Shown piece by piece: positions 43,329 to 52,070 of a stretch of 64,000 nt of DNA. Origin of the DNA: Deltaproteobacteria bacterium (GTDB taxonomy: Bacteria > JAGRBM01 > JAHCIT01). Every line of letters starts with the position of its first letter. The first letter of the stretch is position 1. Made by a program: the position numbers and the translations under genes. The notes under the pieces were generated by a model. That model was not told where the DNA came from, ran no database searches, and saw only the letters and a program-made list of their open reading frames with translations. The stretch is from NCBI GenBank assembly GCA_026129095.1, contig JAHCIT010000005.1:248001-312000 (forward strand), read 5' to 3'.

Positions 43329-44708
43329 TTATTCCCTGAGCACAGCCCCGGAGATCCTGCGCCAGACGGGCAGCAGGTGCCGGTTCCGGTAGTCCGGATA
43401 TTGTGAATAGACCGCCGGTGCTGCCACCATTTGGAGGAGTCGCGGCACGACCAGCCGGATGAGTGCAGGGTGCCGTGCGAAGGCGGCGGCTTTCGCCGGG
43501 AGCGACACAAGCGGCGGCGTCTCCAGTCTCTGGACAAAACCGGGCCACGCCATGGTCTCGTCGAAGATTCCGCTCGCGAACATCTCCCCGACGCCTTCCG
43601 TGCCGATGTCGCTGCTCATGCGCCGCATTGCCTCGTAAGCGGCGATCACGGCGCCGAATTCGCGCTGGAACCGGCACTGGTAGTCCCAGAGCTGCTCGTC
43701 GCCGCCCGGATCCTTCGCCTGCGTGACCGAGTCGGCCAGCATCCGTCCGGCGATCAGCCCGTAGCCGATGCCGCTCCCGTGAGCCGGGAACACCTGGCAG
43801 GCGGCGTCTCCGACGAGAGCGACGCCTCCGGCGGCCAGCCTGTCGCAGGTCCGGCGAAGTGGAATGAGCGCGCCGCCGCCGAAAACCGGTTCGCCGATCC
43901 ACGGGTGCTCCCGCCGCACACGGGCCATGATCTCCGGCCCTTTCGCCCAGGGGCCCTCAGCCATCGAACCGGTCAGCACGGCGACTTCCTCGAGGTTCTT
44001 CTCGACGCGGATCATGAGCGCCGAGAACCCGCCATCGAGCCCCATCCAGTTCACGGCCTCGCCCGGCTGCGCGCCGTGGCGGTCCAGAAAGCGGCGCATC
44101 CCTTCCGGATCCTTCAGTTCGTAGACAAAATGGCTGGCCGAACACAGGTCCTTGGCCTCGACGTCCGGACATGAATCCCGCAGGGCGGGGATGTGGCGCC
44201 TGAGCACTCCGGACCGGCCGCTCGCATCCACGAACAGCTTGGCCCGGAACCGGAAGCCGCCGCTTCGGCCGTCCTCCGCAGACGCATTGACCGAGATTTC
44301 CCGCAGGCGGCCGTCCTCTATTACCGGCGCCAGATTCCGGCACTTCCCGAAAAGGACGGCGCCGCTCGCACGGGCGTCCCGCTGCAGCCGTTCCGTGAGC
44401 AGGCGCATGTCCACTTCGATGATGGGGTTATCCGGAAAACGGAGGGTCGTTCCGTCGGGGCCGGTCATGTGAACCGGGTCGCCAGCAGCCCGCAGCTCGG
44501 GTTCCCTGGGAAACGGCACTCCCGCCCGTTCGAACTGCCACCGGAGCACGCCGTTGCACCAGCGGGCGCCGGTCTTGTCCATCGTCCGGCTGTCCAGCAG
44601 CGCTACCGACAGGCCTGCTCCAGCAAGTGCACGGGCGGCGCCGCTTCCGGCGGTTCCGGCTCCGACCACAACGGCGTCCTTTTCGACCAGTTCCGGCTGG
44701 ACAGGCAT
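43329..44708 (-). CDS. FAD-dependent oxidoreductase, geranylgeranyl-reductase-like
   Basis: 459 residues from the ATG at 44708; an 11-codon longer form from 44741 is possible. The N-terminal dinucleotide motif is DAVVVGAGTAGSGAARALAG; the second FAD motif is 'GVALVGDAACQVFPAHGSG' with IGYGLIAGRMLADS. These fit the p-hydroxybenzoate hydroxylase/geranylgeranyl reductase superfamily. The substrate is unknown. Its 5' end abuts the broken Rhs tail 2, so the upstream neighbour it once had may have been lost. Confidence 0.82.
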   Translation of the reverse strand: MPVQPELVEKDAVVVGAGTAGSGAARALAGAGLSVALLDSRTMDKTGARWCNGVLRWQFERAGVPFPREPELRAAGDPVHMTGPDGTTLRFPDNPIIEVDMRLLTERLQRDARASGAVLFGKCRNLAPVIEDGRLREISVNASAEDGRSGGFRFRAKLFVDASGRSGVLRRHIPALRDSCPDVEAKDLCSASHFVYELKDPEGMRRFLDRHGAQPGEAVNWMGLDGGFSALMIRVEKNLEEVAVLTGSMAEGPWAKGPEIMARVRREHPWIGEPVFGGGALIPLRRTCDRLAAGGVALVGDAACQVFPAHGSGIGYGLIAGRMLADSVTQAKDPGGDEQLWDYQCRFQREFGAVIAAYEAMRRMSSDIGTEGVGEMFASGIFDETMAWPGFVQRLETPPLVSLPAKAAAFARHPALIRLVVPRLLQMVAAPAVYSQYPDYRNRHLLPVWRRISGAVLRE

Positions 44709-44747
44709 ATGCGGCCGCGATTGTGGCACATGACGGCACATATGTGA

Positions 44748-45398
44748 TGGTTTCGCAGCCGTGATGGAACGGTTTTCCTAGATGCTGGACATGGGGCCAT
44801 TACGCATTTCGGCCAGTCATACGAACGTGATAAACTGGGCCGTATCGTGAGGAAAACAGAAACCACGAATGGCGTTGTGCGGGAGTATGCCTACACCTAC
44901 GACCCCCAGGCGGGCCGGTTCATCTCGGCCGACCCCCGGCAGCTCGAACCCGCGCCGCTCCAGGCGATGCGGATGGCGGAGTGGGACTACCAGAGCGGCA
45001 GCGCCAGCGCCGGTTCCATGTCGGAAGAACGGCTCGCTGACTGGCGGGGGCGGACGTTCGAGCCGCAGGACCTCAACCGCTTCAGCTACGTGCTCAACAA
45101 CCCGCTGAACCGGGTGGATGTGGACGGGTACGGGTTCTGGAGAAAATTTTTCAAAGTTGTGTTAGCGGTAGTGGTAATCGCTGCTACTTCAGCATTGGCA
45201 GGACTTGTATTCGCAGCTATTGGTGGCACCAATCTGGGTGTTGCGGCCGGAGTTGGTGGGTTTACCGGCGGGTCATTGGGCCTGGCCCGGTCCGCCCATC
45301 GAAATGTAGATGACTTGGAAGGGATGTTAGTGGGTTCCATGATTGGAACCGGAATAGGCATTCTAACCGGAATTCTCACGTATCTTGGCGGAGCATGA
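44748..45398 (+). CDS. Rhs-repeat protein C-terminal tail with variable domain (5'-truncated, copy 2)
   Basis: The Rhs frame is open from 44748, after a TGA, with YD-repeat-like sequence (ITHFGQSYERDKLGRIV, VVREYAYTYDPQAGRF), then ISADPRQLEPAPLQAM, RFSYVLNNPLNRVDVDG and GYGFW. No proper start exists; GTG 44847 is the first possible one. After GYGFW (base 45143) the tail is hydrophobic and Gly-rich (LAVVVIAATSALAGLVF, GMLVGSMIGTGIGILTG) and ends after 85 residues. The core is nearly identical in DNA to copy 1 at 1021-2043 but the tail is different, as expected of Rhs cassettes. The shell is missing, so it is probably not functional. Confidence 0.7.
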   Translation, partial: WFRSRDGTVFLDAGHGAITHFGQSYERDKLGRIVRKTETTNGVVREYAYTYDPQAGRFISADPRQLEPAPLQAMRMAEWDYQSGSASAGSMSEERLADWRGRTFEPQDLNRFSYVLNNPLNRVDVDGYGFWRKFFKVVLAVVVIAATSALAGLVFAAIGGTNLGVAAGVGGFTGGSLGLARSAHRNVDDLEGMLVGSMIGTGIGILTGILTYLGGA

Positions 45399-45702
45399 TA
45401 TTCGGGGAAAACCTCACTGAAGTTTCTGAATTTCTTAAGACAGTGCCCGAAATGGCAAGGAGGCTTAGAGGGACTCCAAACCCAGCCGTGGACAGGCGGC
45501 GGCCGGTGGAGAAGTCGCCTATTCGCTTGCCAGGAAGATATCAGACCCGCACTAAACTTTATCTTCCAAGACGGCCTTACGGGCAGAGGAATCTCGTTCA
45601 GCAGTATTTACTGGCGGCATTGTTACCGGCGGGTATTTTGCGGCGAAAAAGGATCGATCAGCTCGTGGATTACCTAAAGAACAGAAGGAACTGCATTTCT
45701 AG
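45395..45702 (+). pseudogene. Broken gene following Rhs tail 2 (possible immunity gene)
   Basis: An ATGA overlap with the Rhs stop opens a frame reading MIFGENLTEVSEFLKTVPEM. Near 45470-45500 coding character moves to another frame: GQAAAGGEVAYSLARKISDP, an in-frame TAA at 45553, then KTALRAEESRSAVF and TGGIVTGGYFAAKKDRSA up to a TAG at 45700. One frameshift and one stop would restore a protein of about 100 residues. The uninterrupted 117-codon frame in this place switches to Arg/Pro-rich nonsense after the first third. The family is unknown; position suggests an Rhs partner gene. Confidence 0.5.
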
Positions 45703-45768
45703 GATATCCACGGGAATCTTCGATGTCACATCGCTCGCCCCCATATAACTAAAAGCCAGTGATATGAA

Positions 45769-46510
45769 GTGTCCATCAGCAATAACAGAATTGCTCCCTT
45801 GGTCCTGATCAGTTTGGCATTGGCAGTCTCCTGCCCAGTTGCATGCCGGGCCCAGCCCTGGAACCTATCGACGATGGTGCTTGATCCGGCGGGCAGCTTC
45901 TTCTTTCGGAAAGGATGAAATACCCCAATTCCTTCCGATTTCTGGATTGACCATGAGGTAACGGTCAGCGAATACTATCAGTGTCCGTGGGCGTTCGGTA
46001 CTCCGCCTGAACCCGTTTTGATTGGATTGTACGCTGCAGCTGAACCATCCGTTCTTCTTCGGAAGCCTGGTGAGCCCCGCCCGGCCGCGAGCCGTCCGCA
46101 ACTGCGTAACGGGACCAGCCAGTATCTACCGCCAGTGGGCAGCGTTGGCTGCCGACAGAAAGGGAATGGGAGAAGGCTGCACGGGGCGATGACCGGCGGA
46201 TGCCCCCCGGGCGACGCCGCCGTCCAGGACGCGGTGATGAGGAAAACAATGTCTGGTTGTGGCGCAAAACGACATGATGTTTTTGCTCAAAGCCGGATGG
46301 AAACCGCCGCATGGCCTGTGCGACATGTCCGGCAATGTGTGGGAGCGGTGGTTGACTGGGCAGAGATTCGGGAAGATCGGAGGCAATAAAATTATCAAAG
46401 GTGGGACGTATCGTTGCGATCAGGATTCAAAGACATTGAAACTGACATACCAGGGTGGGGGAAGAAACGAGTTCGCCGTAGATGTTGTCGGCTTTCGATG
46501 TGCGAAATAG
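45769..46510 (+). pseudogene. Decayed formylglycine-generating-enzyme-like (FGE-sulfatase/SUMF1) gene
   Basis: Fragments of one protein lie in order in three frames. Frame one, from GTG 45769: a signal-like start (APLVLISLALAVSC), MVLDPAGSFFFRKG, a TGA at 45916, then FWIDHEVTVSEYYQC. Frame two, near 46143: RWLPTEREWEKAARGDD. Frame three, up to 46510: GLCDMSGNVWERW, IIKGGTYRCD and VGFRCAK. These are the landmarks of the FGE-sulfatase domain. At least one stop and two frameshifts disable it. An exported FGE-like protein is the likely ancestor. Confidence 0.75.
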
Positions 46511-46661
46511 CGAGTGCCATCCCCATCACCACCCCCGCGTGGGTGAGTATCCGGTCGAAGGTGGCTTGGGGCCTGCATGTCGCCGTACCAGGGCGAGACG
46601 AGAAACATCAGGTAAACCGCCGCGAGATAAATCCAGACGGAAGCGAGCAGCAGCCGGCGGG
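46511..46661 (-). repeat. Inverted second copy of the membrane-protein 3' segment
   Basis: The reverse complement matches 461-610 closely, including the stretch encoding YLMFLVSPWYGDM. Relative to copy 1 it has one extra base just after that motif, which breaks the frame. Together with the Rhs tails this makes two mirror-image blocks about 44 kb apart. The segment is a non-functional remnant here. Confidence 0.7.
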
Positions 46662-46675
46662 GTACGTCACCTGTA

Positions 46676-46789
46676 ATGTCATATGAAGACTGGCGGGCAG
46701 CGGGGGACGCTTATCGAACGAAATATCTGAATCCGCTGTTCGTTCCGGGGGATCAGGAACGGCTGGTCGCGGATCTGCTCTCGGCATAG
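46676..46789 (+). pseudogene. Short gene fragment, probably a C-terminal remnant
   Basis: 37 codons from ATG 46676 to TAG encode MSYEDWRAAGDAYRTKYLNP and LFVPGDQERLVADLLSA, a charged amphipathic helical tail with good codon use. It lies directly against the membrane-protein remnant and looks like the last exon-sized piece of a larger soluble protein cut off by the rearrangement. A genuine micro-protein is the alternative. Confidence 0.3.
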
Positions 46790-46978
46790 ACATTTAAAAC
46801 CGCCCCAAGCAATGTGGTTTCAGAAATGCCTATTCCTGATGCTCTCCCCGATCGATGCCATTATTCGGGAAAATATGACCTCCGTGGGTCTAGCGGTTGG
46901 GAAACTATTAGAATTGGCACGTTATTTCTGATTGGGGGTTTTGGCATTTTGGAAGTATTCCATGGACCGGTCTCATCG

Positions 46979-47527
46979 ATGAAAGCACTACTTCCCTCTC
47001 TCTTCCTTCTTTTCCTTGGGTCCGCCCTGTCCGCCTCGGCAGAACCTGATTGTGCGGCTCTGAGCGGTGACGAGGCGGTGCTTCCGGGGGAGTTTCTTCC
47101 GTCGAGTTGGAAATCCGAGAAGCTTCCGGACAAGGGAGATATAGGCCGGTCATTGGAAGAACTCGATTACGGCGATGAACTGCCGGTTTCCCTTGGCATG
47201 GATCTGAACAATGACGGCAAGGAAGAGCTGTTTCTGACCAGTCCGGGTGGACGATCGTGCGGGAATGCCGGTTGTCCGTATATTCTTCTCGAAAACGGCT
47301 CGATGAAACTGATCGGGAAGTTCTTTGGCCATCTGGCTGTGCTGGATGAGCGTGTCAATAAGTACCGGATCATCCAGTCGTTCAGCCGTCTAAGAGTAGA
47401 GGCGACGAACCTGGATACCTGGGTATTTGACGGAAAAGAGTTCAGGCAAGTTTCGCACGCGATCCTAGACCCGTGCGGATTCGAACAATGGGGCCGTCGA
47501 ATCCGCAAAGCGGCTTCAGGCAAATAG
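46979..47527 (+). CDS. Exported hypothetical protein with a DxNxDG calcium-type loop
   Basis: 182 residues from the ATG at 46979, where a clean signal peptide begins (ALLPSLFLLFLGSALSASA). The longer frame to 46814 adds unconserved leader. The mature part has a calcium-binding-like loop, GMDLNNDGKEELFLTSPGG, as in FG-GAP/VCBS proteins, and four Cys (PDCAAL, RSCGNAGC, DPCGFEQ) that could form disulfides. It is convergent with the serine hydrolase. No family recognised. Confidence 0.65.
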   Translation: MKALLPSLFLLFLGSALSASAEPDCAALSGDEAVLPGEFLPSSWKSEKLPDKGDIGRSLEELDYGDELPVSLGMDLNNDGKEELFLTSPGGRSCGNAGCPYILLENGSMKLIGKFFGHLAVLDERVNKYRIIQSFSRLRVEATNLDTWVFDGKEFRQVSHAILDPCGFEQWGRRIRKAASGK

Positions 47528-47555
47528 GGATAGTATTAATGCGGGTATGACGTGC

Positions 47556-48929
47556 TTACCGTAGCGCCGCGATTACGTGGCTTAAGAATTTTGATACGCT
47601 TTCGATTTCCCCGTTTCGTCCGTGTGATGCGCCCATCCGGACTATCACGAGATCGCATTCGGGGATAACAATCAGATACTGGCCGAGCATCCCCTTCGCA
47701 TAAAAGGAACCCCTCGGTGCCTTAGGGATGCTCCACGGAACCGTCGTAAACGGGATATCGCCATCCAATCCGTTGATCCAAAATCCTGCGCCGTAACCGG
47801 TACCGAGTGTCGGACGAGTTGAATACTCAACCCACCCTTCCGGCAGTATTCGCTGTCCGGATACGACACCGTCATGGAGGTACAGCAGGCCGAATTTCGC
47901 CCAGTCCCGGGCTGAAGCCAGTAAGTAAGTTGATCCTACCGGTGTCCCGGCCGCGTCGCTTTCCAATACTGCGGTCTTCATCCCGAGTGGACTGAAAAGC
48001 TCCTGTTGAGCAAAGGCGGCCAGATCGCCGCCGGCTCTGTCCTTCAGAATCCCGGACAGGATCAACGTGTTACCGCTCGTGTAGCTCCAGGATTTTCCGG
48101 GTTCGCAGTCCAGCGGCGCACTTCTCGCATACGCCGCCATATCCGGTTCCAGGTACATCATCCGCGCAACCGGGGAATAGGGGCTCCCGGACTCTCCAAG
48201 GTCCAGACCGCTGGTCATTCGCATCAGGTGATCGACTGTTATCCGGCTTCGTTCGTCTCCGGACCATTCCCTCAGCTGCGTCACAGCGTTCACGTCCAGT
48301 CTGCCCTGCCGGACCAGAATACCCGCAAGTGCGTTCATCACCGACTTCGCCATCGAATAACCGAGCAGCGGTGTATTGGTCTGGATGCCGGACGCATATT
48401 TCTCCGCGACGACACGGCCGTGGTGAATCACGACGATAGCCCTAGTCATTCGCGGTTCGCCGCTGGCCGGCTCTTCGAAAGCTTCATCCATAGCGGCTGA
48501 GAGCCGCGCACTTATTGGAGTGACCGGTTCGATCCCATCGGCGATGTCCGGAAGAACAGTCCCGAATTCACCACCGTGAATCTCTATCGCATATCGCTCA
48601 GGTAAATTGCCGTTATCCGGTAGGAGCAGGCAGCCGCGACCTTTCCGATAAGCTGCCCGTCGTTTGAAACCGCCGAAAATGGTGGCTGAGGTTTCCTGAT
48701 TGATACGGTCCACGGAAAAACCGGTCGCCCAGGAGATGAAGCCGAATCCCGGTCGTGGTTTCACGCTCTCAATATAGGATCTTTGAGGCTCCAGACCTGT
48801 AACAAACGTCTCTGAGCAGACGTTGTGACTGACAAGCCCGGACGCAACCCGAAAGGGCTGGGAAACCGAGCAACCAGAAAGCAGGACAGCGCCGGGCACG
48901 GATAACCATAGGGCCAAGTGTCGGGTCAT
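47556..48929 (-). CDS. Serine hydrolase lipoprotein (class C beta-lactamase/NylB fold)
   Basis: 457 residues from the ATG at 48929. A lipobox (GAVLLSGC) predicts a lipoprotein. The catalytic fold has the SxxK motif in LLGYSMAKSVMNALAGIL, a YTSGN motif (WSYTSGNTLILSGIL), and a late 'GMLGQYLIVIPECDLVIVRM' strand. Such enzymes hydrolyse amides or esters, often cell-wall or oligomer substrates, and true beta-lactamase activity is unlikely. Its start overlaps the end of the upstream membrane gene by four bases, so the two are translationally coupled. Confidence 0.82.
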   Translation of the reverse strand: MTRHLALWLSVPGAVLLSGCSVSQPFRVASGLVSHNVCSETFVTGLEPQRSYIESVKPRPGFGFISWATGFSVDRINQETSATIFGGFKRRAAYRKGRGCLLLPDNGNLPERYAIEIHGGEFGTVLPDIADGIEPVTPISARLSAAMDEAFEEPASGEPRMTRAIVVIHHGRVVAEKYASGIQTNTPLLGYSMAKSVMNALAGILVRQGRLDVNAVTQLREWSGDERSRITVDHLMRMTSGLDLGESGSPYSPVARMMYLEPDMAAYARSAPLDCEPGKSWSYTSGNTLILSGILKDRAGGDLAAFAQQELFSPLGMKTAVLESDAAGTPVGSTYLLASARDWAKFGLLYLHDGVVSGQRILPEGWVEYSTRPTLGTGYGAGFWINGLDGDIPFTTVPWSIPKAPRGSFYAKGMLGQYLIVIPECDLVIVRMGASHGRNGEIESVSKFLSHVIAALR

Positions 48930-49351
48930 GACTTCGACCTGCGTCTGCGGCCGAAATAGAGGCGGGCTGTCACGCGCGCTATCGGTGTCAGCACAACAAT
49001 TCCAGCCGCCTGAATGACCGGCACCAATATGATTGCGATGGGTCCCTGTGCATCGGGGTGGAAGAAGATGACATCCGCCAGCAGAATTAGCCCACCAAGG
49101 CTGGCCACCAGTGTCACTGTGAAGTTCGCTACTGACGTCAGGCGACTCCCTGAGAGGAAAGGTGTCAGGATCGCCATGAGTGCATGCGGGAACAGCAGCC
49201 AAAGCGAAAACAGGATGCCGGCCTTCAGTGAACTCGGAGATAAGACCCTGACCATTGCCAGCGTCAGGGCCGCAGACACAAGCAGAATGCTATAGGCAAA
49301 TTTCAGGATCTTTCGTACGTTAGTTGCCGAAGGTGCGCTTTCTCTCGCCAT
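48926..49351 (-). CDS. Four-helix membrane protein upstream of the serine hydrolase
   Basis: 141 residues with four hydrophobic segments (FAYSILLVSAALTLAMV, AGILFSLWLLFPHALMAIL, NFTVTLVASLGGLILLADVI, GPIAIILVPVIQAAGIVVL) and a basic C-terminus (RRRRSKS). No family recognised. The four-base overlap with the serine-hydrolase gene shows an operon. It is divergent from the gene at 49431. Confidence 0.65.
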   Translation of the reverse strand: MARESAPSATNVRKILKFAYSILLVSAALTLAMVRVLSPSSLKAGILFSLWLLFPHALMAILTPFLSGSRLTSVANFTVTLVASLGGLILLADVIFFHPDAQGPIAIILVPVIQAAGIVVLTPIARVTARLYFGRRRRSKS

Positions 49352-49430
49352 TATATTCGTTGAATTCTAGACGGATCACGGCCGTAATGCAGATTTACAG
49401 CGAAATTGCCGCCTTCTGCTAGAATGAGAC

Positions 49431-49781
49431 ATGCACATCTCGAAGCCAGTGCGGCTATTCATTTGTTTTTTCACTGGTGCACTGTTTTTCCTGATGGCCG
49501 CTCTACCACTGGCAATACCGGTTGGGAGAGTCCTGCCGCCGCTGGCCGCCCCGCTGTTTTTTGGCGGACTGTTCGCCTGGTTTATCCCCGGCCTGCTTCT
49601 AAAATGGACGGGAGCCTTCACCTTCGTCGAATTCGGAGCGCGTCCCAATGGTATATGGGGATATCTGGCGGCGGTTACTTTCTGGGCGGCGGTCTCAGCG
49701 TTGATCGCCTGGTTGTCCGCGAGACCTAAACCTGTGCGATCTAAAACACATCTGCCGCCAACGTCGTACATCGATTCTTGA
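49431..49781 (+). CDS. Three-helix membrane protein
   Basis: 116 residues with three hydrophobic segments (FICFFTGALFFLMAALPLAI, PLFFGGLFAWFIPGLLLKW, YLAAVTFWAAVSALIAWL). A short polar tail follows. No family recognised. It precedes the large membrane protein at 49835 on the same strand and is divergent from 49351, with a 79-base gap for both promoters. Confidence 0.65.
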   Translation: MHISKPVRLFICFFTGALFFLMAALPLAIPVGRVLPPLAAPLFFGGLFAWFIPGLLLKWTGAFTFVEFGARPNGIWGYLAAVTFWAAVSALIAWLSARPKPVRSKTHLPPTSYIDS

Positions 49782-49834
49782 AAGCCGTCGCCGAGGATCG
49801 TCGACAACCCGCCGCAATCGCGGTAAAAAAGCCA

Positions 49835-51613
49835 ATGGCTCGCCGTTTACTGATTGTCTTTCTGGTGATTTCACTCTGCCTTCTCGCCGCAGAAACGCTC
49901 GTGACCGATGCGGCGATGTCAGTCAGCGGTGTGAGGGGTTCCGACCGTCAGTTCTGGCTCGTCTATCTGGCGCTGATCGGCGCACCGTATCTCCTAGCGG
50001 TTGTGCTTCTGCTTTCCAGGAAGCGGGGATACGGTAATGCACTTGCTGGCGGCACTGCGGCGACGGCGATCGTCGCTCTCGGTCCTTTCTCAGTCCTGAC
50101 CGTAATTTTCGCTGGTTTTACGTTGGGGAACCGGGACCAGATCTGGACTATTTTCCTGTTGGTCCTCTTCGTGCTTGCGCAGATTCCGGTGACCGTTCTG
50201 TCCATTGTCGAATGGAGAAAACCGGCTCCGTCCGAGCGGCCGGACAAGGCGCTTCCCGTCGGTGTCCTTGGTCCTGTCCTTTATGCACTGATCCTGTTCG
50301 CTGGCGGGAAAGAGTTTATCGCCTACGGAGACCGTCGTACCCAGACGGCATTGAGTAACCAGAGCCAGACAGGAACGGTATTTTCCGCTGTCGTGGATTG
50401 TCTGAACCGGCACCGGAGCATCAATCCGCAGGCCGGTTATCCTGCAACATTGGACGAGCTAGCGGCTGGCGGCTCGCCGTGCGCGAGTCCCGACCTGTTG
50501 AAAGACAGCCCTGAAGGGTACGAGATCAGCTATTGGAGCGGTGTGAAGCCGGAGTCCGGTCCTCGGGGTGTTTTTTCGCTCTGTGCGGCGCCCAGAAAAG
50601 CCTGGAAAACCGGTTACCAGATCTACGTGGCGGACGAAATCGGTGCATTGAACGGTTTTTCGCCGCGTCCGGAGGATGCCGACCGCTGGAGCTGTACCGA
50701 TGTCTGGCGGTCCGAACCCAGAAGACTGATCAAGCACTGCGCCGTCCGGTTTGCCAGCGACCGCGGGACTTATCCGGCGTCCCTCTCCGATCTTGGACCG
50801 GCGGGCTCCGGGTGTCTGACAGTTTTGCCTGACGGCCGCGAGGCTCGTATCGAAGGAGATTGGTACTCAGGATCACGTGGTGAAGCGGTGCAGTTCGTCA
50901 CCGTCCGAAATTCTTTTGGCAATGTCAACGGTTTCGAGATTCACTGGCGCCAGTCGCTGGAGGGCCGGGACGTGTACTGGATGTCTGACGAAAGCGGGAG
51001 GGTTCATGTCTCCGCTAGCCAACGGGCGGCTCGCTCTGATCCTTCTCCGGCCGAGCTGATGAAACAGTTTGAAGCGGAAGCGCATGCCCGTGCCGGTGAA
51101 ATAGTGCGCCTCGAATCAGCTTGCGGCGGAGGGTCGCTGGCAGATTGCGACCGCCTCGCGCTGAAGACCTACGAACCGACGAGCCCGTCGAGGGCCGAAG
51201 AGTTGTGGGTGCGGGCCTGTAACGGAGGTCTGCTCAGGAGCTGCCTTTTTGTTCCTCCGGCACGGCGCGATAAGGCGATGTGGCATCTCGTCTACGACCG
51301 GCAGGAATGTGAAACACAAACCAAGGGCGAATGCCCCGAGCTTGATCGGATGGCCGAACGGGACCGGAACTGCCGCCAGGGAAACCAGATTCAGTGCCGG
51401 GAGGCCGCCTACGACTGGGAGTATCACCGCGACCGCGATCACGCGAACGACCTCTGGAAGTCGGCCTGCGAATCGGGTGACCGGGAAAGCTGCTATCTCT
51501 TTCAAGTCAGGGACATCGAATACGCCCAGGTGCTCGGATGGAAGAAAAGGTGCCGAAACAGCGAGAAGGAACCGTGCGAGTGGTTAGCCCGCCGGGTCAA
51601 AGATTTTCGTTAG
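49835..51613 (+). CDS. Membrane protein with repeated pilin-like and Cys-rich Sel1-like segments
   Basis: 592 residues from ATG 49835; a TTG at 49778 is also open. Five membrane helices fill the first 170 residues. The exported part has two similar modules, each with a 'YPA(T/S)LxxL' strand and a Cys: 'NPQAGYPATLDELAAGGSPC' and RGTYPASLSDLGPAGSGC, like globular parts of minor pilins. The last 190 residues hold Cys-paired helical repeats (LESACGGGSLADCDRLALK, WVRACNGGLLRSC, WKSACESGDRESCYLF), the pattern of disulfide-linked Sel1-like repeats. Function unknown; likely a surface or envelope protein. Confidence 0.65.
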   Translation: MARRLLIVFLVISLCLLAAETLVTDAAMSVSGVRGSDRQFWLVYLALIGAPYLLAVVLLLSRKRGYGNALAGGTAATAIVALGPFSVLTVIFAGFTLGNRDQIWTIFLLVLFVLAQIPVTVLSIVEWRKPAPSERPDKALPVGVLGPVLYALILFAGGKEFIAYGDRRTQTALSNQSQTGTVFSAVVDCLNRHRSINPQAGYPATLDELAAGGSPCASPDLLKDSPEGYEISYWSGVKPESGPRGVFSLCAAPRKAWKTGYQIYVADEIGALNGFSPRPEDADRWSCTDVWRSEPRRLIKHCAVRFASDRGTYPASLSDLGPAGSGCLTVLPDGREARIEGDWYSGSRGEAVQFVTVRNSFGNVNGFEIHWRQSLEGRDVYWMSDESGRVHVSASQRAARSDPSPAELMKQFEAEAHARAGEIVRLESACGGGSLADCDRLALKTYEPTSPSRAEELWVRACNGGLLRSCLFVPPARRDKAMWHLVYDRQECETQTKGECPELDRMAERDRNCRQGNQIQCREAAYDWEYHRDRDHANDLWKSACESGDRESCYLFQVRDIEYAQVLGWKKRCRNSEKEPCEWLARRVKDFR

Positions 51614-51623
51614 ACGTAACTTA

Positions 51624-52070
51624 CTATGACTTGGCGGGACCTTCCGTTCCGATAATCCGGACGATAATGAGACCTTCAACTATCGATCCGATGAGCAGGA
51701 TACCAAGTTCGACTGCCGCTAGCGACAACGGTTCGCCGAGCAACGTCATGTAGATGAACCATTCCTGGAACAGCCAGTACATGGCCCAGATCATAACGCC
51801 CCATGCGATTCCTTTGGTTTTCCAATTCGAGCCGGGAACGGAATCTCTGAGGATTCCGAACATCACTCCATGAATTGCCGACAGGACCACCAGTCCGGCG
51901 ACAGATACCGGAATGTTCCGGAGCGGCGTGACCTCCCGGAATAGCCTGCTCTGTCGTGCCGGGTCGTAGAGCAGATCCCGGACCCAACTGATCGAATAGA
52001 TGCCTCCAAGAAGGCCGTTGCCGAAAAAACCGCCGGTTATCCCGGCTATTACCGAGCGTAGATGTTTCAT
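51624..52070 (-). CDS. Four-helix membrane protein
   Basis: 148 residues: 'VIAGITGGFFGNGLLGGIYS', VSVAGLVVLSAIHGVMFGIL, AWGVMIWAMYWLFQEWFIYM and LAAVELGILLIGSIVEGLII are hydrophobic. The start overlaps the stop of the next gene (52067) by four bases, so they are one operon with the SDR at 52795. Unknown family. Confidence 0.65.
   Translation of the reverse strand: MKHLRSVIAGITGGFFGNGLLGGIYSISWVRDLLYDPARQSRLFREVTPLRNIPVSVAGLVVLSAIHGVMFGILRDSVPGSNWKTKGIAWGVMIWAMYWLFQEWFIYMTLLGEPLSLAAVELGILLIGSIVEGLIIVRIIGTEGPAKS

Noticed and set aside
45395-45748. Intact 117-codon gene
   Set aside because: Only the first third looks coding; the later part is an Arg/Pro-rich out-of-frame reading of a broken gene whose true frame ends at 45702.
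46259-46510. Intact 83-codon gene
   Set aside because: It is only the last part of an FGE-sulfatase-like domain whose earlier parts lie in other frames upstream.
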